Assembly (NCBI RefSeq): GCF_029223195.1
Contig: NZ_JARHUF010000003.1
Span: 186,001 to 250,000, forward strand
DNA length: 64,000 nucleotides
DNA from: Vibrio sp. CAU 1672
Lineage (GTDB): Bacteria > Pseudomonadota > Gammaproteobacteria > Enterobacterales > Vibrionaceae
Reading direction: 5' to 3'
A program made the position numbers and the translations under genes. This document shows, in pieces, positions 55,241-64,000 of the stretch (positions within the stretch are counted from its first letter, which is position 1; every line of letters starts with the position of its first letter). A model generated the notes under the pieces. It made no database searches. It saw only the letters and a list, made by a program, of their open reading frames with translations, and was not told where the DNA came from.

Positions 55241-57992
55241 TCAGGGCTTCGGGCTCAATATCGTCGTACTGCGTTTGGCCAGCGGACCAAACACCGTCAG
55301 AGCCCGGGCTTGCACTTCTTCTAAAGTGACACTTCGCGCTGTCGCCTCCACATCCAATAATGGCTCGACACCGTACTCATGGATCAGGTAGCGGGTATAA
55401 AACCATCCACGCTGATGTGGCTGTTGTGCAAGATCTTTCATTGCCACCACTAACTGCCTGGCGGCGGTGTCCAGCTCTTGCTGGGTAATATTACTGGCAA
55501 GGTCGGTCAGGGTTTTATCCAGCTGCGCGTCCATTTGGGCGACATCTTTCGGGTTAATCTGCGACTCAAACAACCAGTCAGATGCCACTTCTCTGTCTGC
55601 ATTAATCGGGTAAATACTCGGATTATAATCCAGGCTGGCTGACTCACGCAGTTGGTCAAGCACGCGTGTCTGGCTGATACGCTGCAGAATGTCTTCGATA
55701 AACATGTCTTTGCCCGTTTTGACCAGCGGCTTCGGATTGAGCAAACGCAACATATACAGTGACGATGGTTCGTTGCCGTCAACCATTTCTTTGCGCTCTG
55801 CTAGATTGGGGTTATACCGCACCGTGTAATCCACCTTCTCTGCCGGCATCAGCTCAATTGCGGCCACATAACGCCGCAGCAAAGGAACCAGTTGTTCCGG
55901 CTTAAGATCTGCCACAATGACCATCTTGAAACCTCGATTAGGTTTGAAAAGCTGCTCATACACCGCCTTGATCTGATCCGGTGTCACATCTGCCACACCC
56001 GCACTCGATAACAATCGGTAACGGCTGTTTTCCTGATAAGCACTGTGATTGATCGCCTTAACCCAGCGGCCTACCGATGAGTCAAAGAATGCATGGCGGT
56101 TTTGATAGAACTCTTGCTTAACGGCCTCCAACTGGCGTGGTTCAACTTTAATTTCCGTCGCCGCGTTGTACAGTACATTCAGCGCTTGAGCCAGATTTTC
56201 CGTTGGCCCTTCCAGCTGGAATCCGTGATGAGTGGCCTCCATTAACGGATACATCGCCATGTTCTGTTTACGCATCTGACTGTCAAGTTCAGCACCAGAA
56301 AACTCCCCTAACCCACTGCGTGCAGCGGTTAACGTGGCAATCTCAAATGCCGGGTAGAGCCCGGGCTGCAACGCGGCTTTGCCCCCCTGGCTGGCATAAT
56401 AGACATAGGCTCGATTGTCGGCCTGCTCGTCCCGCTGAAACCACACTTCGACGCCATTGGACAAGGTGTAAACCATAAAGCCACCCGGATGCTCGTGGTT
56501 TGCCACTACCTGCCCGGCCTGATCCGGTTGGACAAATCCCTGGCTTCTCGCATACATCATCAGTGGCTTTTGCCCTTGCTGTTGATAGGCATGATTCAGC
56601 TGGGAGAATACGTGGCTGAACTGCGCCGGAGATTCCGTTTTCCCCATACCGACGACAAACTTAGGCTGGGCAGACAACAGCCGGTTGAGACTCTGATTGG
56701 CGCGACTCAGCGTATTACGCTCAATAAACTGCTGCAAACTGTCTTTATAGTCTTGCTGTGACTGGCTCACGCTGCGGTGTTCCAGATTGAATACCCGCGC
56801 GTCCGCATAGCTGGCCGGTGGACGTTTTGACCAGTCATTGTCCACATTGCTCAACTGGCTCTGGTACCCGGAAAGGATCGCATCCAGTTCGTCCTGCGTC
56901 ACCCCGTGATCACGCAACGAGGTCATGCTATCGATGAAAAGTCGCTGCATGTGCGCTCTCTGCTGTGGAGCAAACGCCACCCCTAGCGAAGCAAGGCGCC
57001 GGTAATTATTATAGGAGGCCTGCGCATACACATACTGAGTAGGCTGGGCCGCATCATTGATCACCGACTGAAGCCGCTGCTGGATTAACTGTAAACTGAC
57101 TTCGTCATGCAAAGCCTGATGTTGCTGCTCTCGCGTTTGCATCCCAATCAAGCCACGGTCAAACAATAAGTGCATACTCGGAGATTCCGTGCTGTTGCTC
57201 GGTAACAGCCACTGCTCAGGGTTCAGTGCAATATCCCGCCGTTTTTCCACCCACTGATCGGAAGTGCGCTCCCAATCCGAAAACTGAACCCGGATCAATT
57301 CCGATACCTGTTCAACATCAATATCACCGGTCACGACTAACTGAGTATTTTGCGGCTGATACCACTGCTGGTAAAAGCGTTTCAGCCCTTCTGCCGTCGC
57401 GCCCTCCACCGAGTCAGGCGTACCAATCGGGTCATGCTCAGCATAAGGGGTACCGGCTATCGAAGCCTGGTAAGCATTCCAAAATAATGACTTATCATCC
57501 GGGTTAGCCCGGCGCCACTCACCGAGTATTACCCCTTTTTCTTTCTCTACTTGATCCGGTTCGAACTGGATCCCATCACTGATGTCCCGCATCCAGACCA
57601 ACGCTTGGTTAAGCATCTCTTCACTGGCCAGATCCAGCTTATAAGAGGTCTGCTGGTAACTGGTGAAGGCGTTAATATCAGCGCCAAAACTGCTTCCGGA
57701 CTGAGCGAAGCGTTTGATCACTTCGTTGCCGGAAAAGTGCTGGCTGCCGTTAAACGCCATATGCTCAACAAAGTGTGCATACCCTTTTTTCAGATTCACT
57801 TTCTTGAAAAGAACCAATATTGACCACCAAACGAACAGAAACCTCTTCATCTTGCGTGGGGTAAAGATGATATTCCATCCCATTGGCCAGCTGATCAACA
57901 TGCCAGTTGGCATCGGCCTGCAAAGGGGTGGAAGGTGCTACCAGAGCGCACCCTGATAGTAGAATGACGGGAAATAACAACATCCTGCGCAT
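55241..57992 (-). pseudogene. M16-family (pitrilysin-like) zinc peptidase lipoprotein, frameshifted
   Basis: Two frames together encode one protein of about 916 residues. The N-terminal part (from ATG 57992: MRRMLLFPVILLSGCALVAP, lipobox Cys15) runs to VVNIGSFQESESEK. The remainder resumes in another frame with KGYAHFVEHMAFNG, carrying the HxxEH zinc motif. The break is in a run of six As (T6 at 57785-57790 on the plus strand); five would restore the frame exactly. After that the two M16 domains are open to the end. A Fur-box-like site lies upstream, suggesting iron control. Either a recent inactivating insertion, a base-call error or, less likely, slippage. Confidence 0.85.
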
Positions 57993-58103
57993 AAATATCG
58001 CCCTAATTAATGATAACCAGAGGAAATATATATCCGCAAAAATAGACTTGGCATTGAATTTAACAACCAGGCATGATTTGTTTGATTTGCCTCGCACTTC
58101 AAC

Positions 58104-58118
58104 AAATGATAATCATTT
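58104..58118. promoter_or_regulatory. Fur-box-like site upstream of the M16 gene
   Basis: AAATGATAATCATTT matches the central 13 bases AATGATAATCATT of the Fur consensus, as a palindrome with one central base. It is 112 bases upstream of the M16 start codon, so iron repression of that gene is likely. Confidence 0.7.
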
Positions 58119-58164
58119 ACTAATGATTGCTGAGTTGGCCGATGGTAAACCCTGCCTAACCAGA

Positions 58165-59433
58165 CTAGTTACTTTCCGCAATGGCGATAATCCGCCTGAT
58201 TAATTCATCCGGCTGAATATCCGGGTTACGGTAGAAACGGAAGATCTCTGAGTTTATCGCTTGTTGGGCGACCGGGTTCACCGCCATCGAATCGATCATA
58301 CTCGGGACGGCCAAATTGTGTTTGACGCCGTAATGAAAGTCCTGATAAGCCTGGATCTGGCAGGGGTTAAAGTCACTGATATCAATATCGGTACGGACAG
58401 GGATCGAACCTTTGACCCGGCTAAACTCGGTTTGGAATCCAACATCGGCCAGTGCACTGGCCGCTCTGGTAGCGTCAGCAGCATTAAACGACTTGCTCGA
58501 CATAAACACTAAGCTATCCATGTTATAAAGAAACACACCATCACTATCCGGTGTCGGGTAGCAACCGACCTCTTCCGGTACCGCAATCTCCTTGGCCATC
58601 AGCTCACCCAGAATCCAGTCACCACCAATCTGAAACAACGCTTTCCCATCGCCAAGCGCTTTGGTTGCCGTGTCCCACTTCGTGTCGGGCAACGGGTTGT
58701 CAGCCATCAATAAACTCAGGCGGCGAAACTGGCGCAATGCCTCACGCAGTGTGTCATTATCAATGCTGTTCCGCTCAAGCTTGACCATGGCACGGGTGTA
58801 GAAATCCACCCCGCCAGTTGCAATAACCAAATTCTCAAACAGCTGAGCCACCTGCCAGGGCTGATCGCCGACAGCAATCGGGATCAGGCCGTGCTGTTTG
58901 GCGAGCTCCATAGCGGTAAACATCTCGTCCCAGTGATTCGGCGCCGACAAACCAAGTTGTTTCAGGAGCTTGTGGTTTACCCACAACCAGTTCATGCGAT
59001 GCAGGGTCAACGGCAAGGCAACGTAACCATTTGGCGTCTCATTGATCTCAACAGAGAGCGGGTAGAGGACATCGTCCCACTGATGCTGCTTGGCGACCTT
59101 ATTGACGCTGTGTAAGATACCAATCGCATCCCACGCTTTGATGCTCGGCCCTTCTATCTGGGCAATACTGGGCGGGTTGCCAGCCAGCGCTCTGGCTTGC
59201 AACACCGTCATGGCACTGTCGCCTCCTCCGCCCAGCACCGGGCTGTGGATTAGCTGTATATCCTGCGCCTTGAGTTGCTGTTTGAGTATCTGCAACGCCT
59301 GTTTTTCACCATCAGAGGTCCACCAGTGGAGAAGCTCCACCTGAGCCTTACTGGGTGGCGACAAAACCATGAGTGGCAACAATAATGCGAACTTGTTTAT
59401 AGTCAGTTTCTCGGGAATGTCAGTTTGGCGCAC
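58165..59433 (-). CDS. Sugar ABC-type substrate-binding protein next to a two-component system
   Basis: A 422-residue family 1 extracellular solute-binding protein. The signal region is about residues 10-30 (INKFALLLPLMVLSPPSKAQ), followed by VELLHWWTSDGEKQAL, the typical start of sugar-binding proteins. No permease or ATPase genes are adjacent. Instead its start overlaps the end of the histidine kinase gene by about 31 bases, so it may be a periplasmic sensor that reports sugar binding to the kinase. The GTG start at 59433 is uncertain. The reading frame itself is intact. Confidence 0.82.
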   Translation of the reverse strand: MRQTDIPEKLTINKFALLLPLMVLSPPSKAQVELLHWWTSDGEKQALQILKQQLKAQDIQLIHSPVLGGGGDSAMTVLQARALAGNPPSIAQIEGPSIKAWDAIGILHSVNKVAKQHQWDDVLYPLSVEINETPNGYVALPLTLHRMNWLWVNHKLLKQLGLSAPNHWDEMFTAMELAKQHGLIPIAVGDQPWQVAQLFENLVIATGGVDFYTRAMVKLERNSIDNDTLREALRQFRRLSLLMADNPLPDTKWDTATKALGDGKALFQIGGDWILGELMAKEIAVPEEVGCYPTPDSDGVFLYNMDSLVFMSSKSFNAADATRAASALADVGFQTEFSRVKGSIPVRTDIDISDFNPCQIQAYQDFHYGVKHNLAVPSMIDSMAVNPVAQQAINSEIFRFYRNPDIQPDELIRRIIAIAESN

Positions 59434-60833
59434 AGGCCACCAAACTGAGAATGACTCAACGACAATGTCCCGCCATGAGCTTTGGCAATGCTCTGCGAAA
59501 TGGTTAAGCCCAGGCCACTCCCTGGTTTGTCGTCATTAGCGCGGAAGTAGGGCTGGAAGAGTTTTTCCAATAGTTGGTTATCAACGCCCGGGCCGTGGTC
59601 TTCAATCGCGATCTGAATCGACTGGTGGCTCTCAGAGAGGGAAATATCCGCTTGCTCACCATATTTGAGTGCGTTATCGACCAGATTTTGAATGCAGCGC
59701 TTCATCGCCAGCGGTTTACCGGCAAAATGCACCTGGATCTCACCATGAATTCGGATCTTACCCGGAGCATCGGCAATATTGGCGGAAATATGTTGAATCA
59801 ACTGGTTAAAATTGATCGGTTCAATCTCTTCATGAATGTCCGTTTCTTTAATGCATTGCAAAGCACCTTTCACCATCAGATCTAAGTCGTTAGTCAGGCG
59901 GGTAAACCTCTCACGTTCGGCGTCATCGTCGAGCATTTCTGCCCTGAGCTTCAGGCAGGCAATGGGGGTTTCAGATCGTGAGAAATGGCACTGAACAGCA
60001 TTTCCCGATCCTTAATATGGCTGTCAATCCTGCGGTTCATTTTATTGAATGCCCTGACGGCCGCTTTTAACTCGTTACTGCCTCGCTCAGAGACCTCCGG
60101 CACATCTAACCGGCTCGACATCAGCGTGGCCGGCCTTGGCTAACTCCCGGATCGGCTGCATCTCTTTACTGACAATAAACCAGGTACACAACAATAGCAG
60201 CAGAGCCGACAGCAGCAAGGTCAGCCATTGGCGCAGCTCAAAATAGTTGGTTTCCAGATCAATATAGGGCGCGGGCAGCACCGCAGCGAGATAAAACCAT
60301 TCGTTTTTCGCCACCTCAACCTGCATCACCAGAATCGGCGGGTTGAGATCGCCGAACAACAGTGAGTAATGCGCCCAAAGCAACGGCAGCTCATCAATCG
60401 GCAGCTCGTTGTTAAATACTTTAAGATCATCACGTTGGGTAAATTCAACATCAATATTGGTAATCGCGCTCAGTTCTGTCCCCAGCACTTGGCGCACCTG
60501 GTTGATCACTAAGGTTTTCCGCTCACTCTCCGGCAGCGGCTCAACATGCAGCTGGTGATTGTTCAGCGAAACAAAAAAACGCGTCCCACCCATATTCCGC
60601 AGCTGATTAAGCACCAGATGACGGTATTCCGCCGGGAGCGTCTGGAAAAAAGCGATGGTTGAAGAGGCGCTTAACGCCAGGCTTCTGACCGTTGTGGTGA
60701 GGCCTTCTTTATCCCTTTCACTGGTGTGTTGGTACCAGATGATGCCGGACAGGAGCTGGGCTAACATGATCACCAGCAACAGGAAAACGCTGGTGCGGAC
60801 AATGAGTGACCCGGCCCAGTTTTTAACCCTCAT
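59403..60833 (-). pseudogene. Sensor histidine kinase with two frameshifts
   Basis: Reconstructed across frames it has an N-terminal helix (about 10-35), a periplasmic sensor region, a second helix (LTLLLSALLLLLCTWFIVS), a HAMP-like segment, the H-box SAISHDLK(T)PIACLKLRAE, an N-box NLVDNALKYG and G-boxes GPGVDNQ and GSGLGLTISQSIAKAHGG. The frame breaks at about 60121-60130 (AKAGH to LMSSRLDVPEV) and again at 59964-59971 (HDLK to TPIACLKL, one base missing in AAACCCCC). The second break lies at the phospho-acceptor region, so no working kinase can be made. ATG 60833 overlaps the regulator gene. Confidence 0.88.
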
Positions 60834-61530
60834 AGTGCACATCCGTTGTCAGCATACAGCCTTTGTTGCGCACCGTCAGGATCAGCGAACAGTCCTTATC
60901 TTCGAGATGGTGGCGCAACCGGCTGATTTGGACGTCAATTCCGCGCTCAAATGGTTCCGCATCTCGCCCCCAGATTTCACGCGCAATATCATCACGGGAC
61001 AGGATGGACTGGGCATGGTTGACGAACAGGCCAAGCAATGAGAGATCCGCACCACTAAGCTGTTTCACTTCATGATTAGTTACATGGGTCAGCTGGCGGG
61101 TAACCGTATCGAGCAGCCAGTCGTCAAAACGAACTTTGCGGGTTAACTTGCTGGCTGCGCTGGACTGACTGCGCCTGAGGATGGTTTTGATCCGGGCCAG
61201 CAGCTCTCTGGGGCTAAATGATTTGGTGATGTAATCGTCCGCGCCCATCTCCAGGCCGGCAACCCGGTCGGCTTCTTCGCTCACCGCGGTCAGCATAATA
61301 ATTGGCGTGTCAGAATTTTTGCGCAGTTTCTGACAAAGGGTAAATCCGTCTTCACCGGGCATCATAATATCGAGGATGATTAAATCAGGCTGATGGCTTT
61401 TGAGTATCTCCCACATCATTTGGCCATTTTCAGCACAGATAACATCAAATCCTGCCCGACCTAATTAATCCGATAATGCTTCCCGAAGATCAAGATTGTC
61501 GTCGACGACCAGTATTTGCTTGTTTTCCAT
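60823..61530 (-). pseudogene. OmpR-type response regulator with internal stop
   Basis: The full frame starts at ATG 61530 (MENKQILVVDDNLDLREALS) and meets TAA at codon 22 (61465-61467), then continues LGRAGFDVICAENGQMMWEI without further breaks to a stop at 60823. The receiver domain keeps DD, the phospho-Asp in LIILDIMMPGEDG, and the winged helix ends RGIDVQISRLRHHLED, VRNKGCML. The conserved TKPF is TKSF, a loss of the usual proline. Re-initiation at an internal ATG (61419) would give a receiver lacking the acidic pocket. It overlaps the kinase gene by 11 bases. Confidence 0.88.
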
Positions 61531-61772
61531 CCTAATTATCCTTTGTCCCACCTTGGTCAATATGATGCATTCTTCAGCCACCTTCGACAACCGAGTTGCT
61601 TCCAGTTTTCATTACTCGCCGCAACAGAATTGTAAGCTGCCACTTACAAACTGATTGGGTTTTGTAACCTTGGGCAGCGCCTTGCCCGATATGATCACTA
61701 TGACCTTACGTGAAACAAAGTGGCCTGGATGTTCTCAGGTCGAAGAACACTGACTTGCACCGGGAGGAAACC

Positions 61773-63215
61773 ATGTTTGCAAGCATATTTGGACAACTAC
61801 AAAAAATAGGGCGGTCTTTGATGCTGCCTGTGGCCGTGTTACCCGTGGCTGGCTTAATGCTGGGGATTGGTAATGCGGGATTTGCGTTTATCCCTGAAGC
61901 CGCCAACAGGGTGATGCTCGCCGCCGGGGAAGGTTTTTTTGGCAACATGCAGCTGATGTTCGCTGTCGGGGTGGCGCTGGGCTTATCTAAAGGTAACGAC
62001 GGTGCCGCCGCCCTAGCAGGCTTAGTCGGCTTAATTATCATGAATGCGTCACTGGGTATCGTTATCGGGCTGCGCGGCCTCGAGACCGACGCCACCATCA
62101 TGGGGGTGGAGACTCTGCAAACCGGCGTATTCGGTGGTATTTTCATTGGCGCACTGGCCGCGATCATGTACAACCGCTTCTACAATATTAAACTTCCTGA
62201 GTACCTCGGGTTCTTTGCCGGCAAACGTTTTGTCCCTATTGTCACCGGCCTTTCTGCGATTGTTGTCGGTGCTATCCTCGCCTTTGCATGGCCACCAGTC
62301 GGCGCGCTGCTCGATGCATTTTCTCACTGGGCGGCATACCAAAACCCGGTTCTGGCCTGGGCGGTATACGGTGCTGGTGAGCGTTCACTTCTGCCAATAG
62401 GCTTGCACCACATCTGGAATGCACCTTTCTTCTTTGAAGTGGGTAACTACAACGACCCGGATACCGGTAAAGAGTTTACTGGTGAACTGACCCGGTTCTT
62501 TGCCGGTGACAAAACGGCGGGTTACCTGTCTGGTGGCTTTATGTACTCGATGTAGGCAATACCAGCCGCTGCACTGGCCATTTACCACAGCGCAACCCCT
62601 GAGCGGAAAAAAATCGTCGGTGGTTTGATGCTGTCCGCCGCATTTACCTCATGGTTAACCGGGATCACCGAACCCATTGAGTTCACCTTCCTGTTTGTGG
62701 CTCCGGTTCTGTATGTCTGCCACATTTTCTTAACCGGGCTTGCTTTTGCGATTACCGCGTTCCTTGAAATCAAACACAGTACCGACTTTGCCCACGGTGC
62801 CATCCAGTTCTTCTTGTACTACCCGATGTCGACTAACGCGTGGATGTTCATCATCATCGGTCCGATCTGGGCAACGCTCTACTACGGTTTATTCCGCTTC
62901 CTGATTGTGAAGCTTGACCTGAAAACACCGGGCCGTGAAACCGATATTGCTAAAATTAAGATTGCCGGACAACCCGACGAAATTGCGATTGATGTGGTTG
63001 CGGCGCTCGGCGGCAAGGCCAACATCAAATCAGTGGATGCATGTATCACCCGCTTACGGGTATCGGTCAAAGACATTGCTCATGTCGATGCAGCAAAACT
63101 CAAACAACTTGGTGCCAGGGATGTACTGGTGATTGGCGACAGCCTGCAGGCCATCTTCGGCACCCAGTCGGATTCAATTAAATCCGAAGTGCACAGCGTC
63201 CTTGCAACTTCCTGA
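61773..63215 (+). pseudogene. ptsG: PTS glucose transporter EIICB (PtsG-like) with premature stop
   Basis: Frame of 481 codons interrupted by TAG at codon 261 (62553-62555). Before it: MFASIFGQLQKIGRSLMLPV, KLPEYLGFFAGKRFVPI and GLHHIWNAPFF, all PtsG EIIC signatures. After it: [37 protein letters not shown] and the EIIB site [11 protein letters not shown] (cysteine about 423). E. coli PtsG has a Tyr at the stop position (KMYGLPAAA), so one base change from TAC or TAT would make TAG. GGGAGG precedes ATG 61773. Without read-through the transporter lacks its substrate gate and EIIB domain. Divergent from the damaged regulator gene. Confidence 0.88.
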
Positions 63216-63245
63216 TCTTACCTCACCCCCATTTAGGTAGGACTT

Positions 63246-63274
63246 GCCAACCTCCCAACGAGGTTGGCTTTTTC
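63246..63274 (+). terminator. Terminator after ptsG
   Basis: GCCAACCT-CCCAACG-AGGTTGGCTTTTT: perfect eight-base stem with T-run. Confidence 0.9.
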
Positions 63275-63457
63275 TCATCACGAGCTTCCCATGGCCAAAA
63301 CGACAACGGCCAGACTGACCCGTTACCAACCTAAAGACAAGCAACCACCCCGAATCCTGATTAATTGATGCAGATTAATAAAGCCTTAACTAACCATGCA
63401 GCAAAAAGGTGAAATCCGTAAACTACGGGCCCTATTTTACCGAGTAAGAGACAAATA

Positions 63458-64000
63458 GTGACACGCGATCAATTTGAGTTATTAGCCCCCGGAGGTGATC
63501 TGGATTCCATCAAAGCCGCCATTGCCGCCGGTGCTGATGCAATTTACTGCGGGCTGGACCGTTTTAACGCACGTAACCGTGCAACCAACCTGACCCTGGA
63601 TAACTTAAATGGCGTGGTAACCCTGGCCCACCAGCACAGCTGTAAGATCTTTCTGACCCTCAACGTACTGATCCTGGAGAGTGAAATCCCGGCAATCGTG
63701 CGCTTACTCAGCCAGCTGAAAACGACTCAGGTTGATGGCGTGATCGTGCAGGACCTTGGCCTGGCTTACATTCTCAAACACCATTTCCCTGAGTTAGATG
63801 TGCATGCCTCTACCCAGTTGAATACCCACAACCAAGGCCAAATCCTGTTCCTGAAGCAGCTCAACGCCAGCCGGGTAAACTTATCTCGCGAATTGAACAT
63901 TAATGAGATCAAAGAGTTGGCTCAATTCGGCCACCAGCATAACGTGCTGATGGAAGTATTTGTCCATGGCTCTTACTGCATTGGTTTCTCAGGCCTGTGC
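63458..64000 (+). CDS. Peptidase U32-family protein, partial
   Basis: The first 181 codons of a gene that runs off the right edge. It opens with GTG (MTRDQFELLAPGGDLDSIKA) preceded by AAGAGA. U32 motifs are AAIAAGADAIYCGLDRFNAR, KIFLTLNVLI, VDGVIVQDLGL, ELDVHASTQLNTHN, VNLSRELN and VFVHGSYCIGFSGLC, the last holding the first cysteine of the iron-sulfur cluster. Despite the peptidase name, known relatives (TrhP, RlhA, UbiU/V) hydroxylate RNA or help quinone synthesis. The long-form vibrio relatives act probably on RNA; which one cannot be decided from this part. Confidence 0.88.
   Translation, partial: MTRDQFELLAPGGDLDSIKAAIAAGADAIYCGLDRFNARNRATNLTLDNLNGVVTLAHQHSCKIFLTLNVLILESEIPAIVRLLSQLKTTQVDGVIVQDLGLAYILKHHFPELDVHASTQLNTHNQGQILFLKQLNASRVNLSRELNINEIKELAQFGHQHNVLMEVFVHGSYCIGFSGLC

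Noticed and set aside
57785..57797. Programmed frameshift in the M16 gene
   Set aside because: The A-run is not in the register of a canonical -1 slippery heptamer; the needed shift is +1, and neighbouring genes are also broken, so mutation or sequence error is more likely.

Overview
This window looks like a piece of a Vibrio (Vibrionaceae) genome, probably the secondary chromosome. Two things point there. A maltose regulon (malP-malQ divergent from malT, plus pulA, malM, lamB and glgX) sits beside a DUF368 undecaprenyl-phosphate flippase gene. A textbook Qrr quorum-sensing small RNA lies on the minus strand at about 6103-6211. Genus and replicon are inferred from gene content; no rRNA or tRNA gene is present to test them.

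Layout. 1-5957: malQ (cut by the window edge) and malP divergent from malT, with MalT boxes and three CRP-like sites between. 6103-6340: qrr with a sigma-54 promoter and LuxO-type operators, divergent from popT. 7555-10800: a small copper-handling operon (FixH/YtkA-like protein, SCO, PCuAC), an orphan PTS EIIB protein and an RsgA GTPase with an unusual leader. 11056-12273: sstT. 12369-24330: a myo-inositol catabolic cluster (iolE, iolD, a second dehydrogenase, iolC, iolB, iolJ, an RpiR-type regulator, an IolI/IolH-like isomerase and iolG) divergent from an IolT-type transporter, with three similar palindromic operators between. 24400-29698: a LysR regulator, a TauE/SafE permease, another TIM-barrel isomerase and an acetyl-CoA acetyltransferase/CoA-transferase operon. 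30068-34999: pdxY, a lone AbrB-type protein, and the ornithine decarboxylase system potE-speF preceded by a candidate SpeFL-like leader peptide. 35310-37385: a zinc-ribbon HTH protein and a Sel1-repeat protein.

37870-49398 is a second maltodextrin block: pullulanase, a lipoprotein alpha-amylase, a small lipoprotein resembling the pullulanase C-terminal modules, malM, lamB and glgX, with more MalT boxes. Together with malP/malQ/malT it would cover extracellular debranching and cleavage, outer-membrane uptake and cytoplasmic phosphorolysis of starch products. 49490-51412 holds a serine-recombinase-like protein that lacks expected catalytic residues, overlapping an MFS efflux gene and preceded by repeated ATGARCC heptamers. 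It is the most unusual regulatory arrangement in the window.

51703-64000: an unknown anchored exported protein, an overlapping M23 peptidase/bactofilin pair, then a stretch of damaged genes. These are an M16 peptidase with a frameshift, a histidine kinase with two frameshifts, a response regulator with an internal stop and a PtsG transporter with an internal stop. An apparently intact sugar-binding protein lies among them. The window ends inside a U32-family gene. Either this is real decay of a sugar-sensing/uptake locus or local sequence quality is poor; reads would decide.
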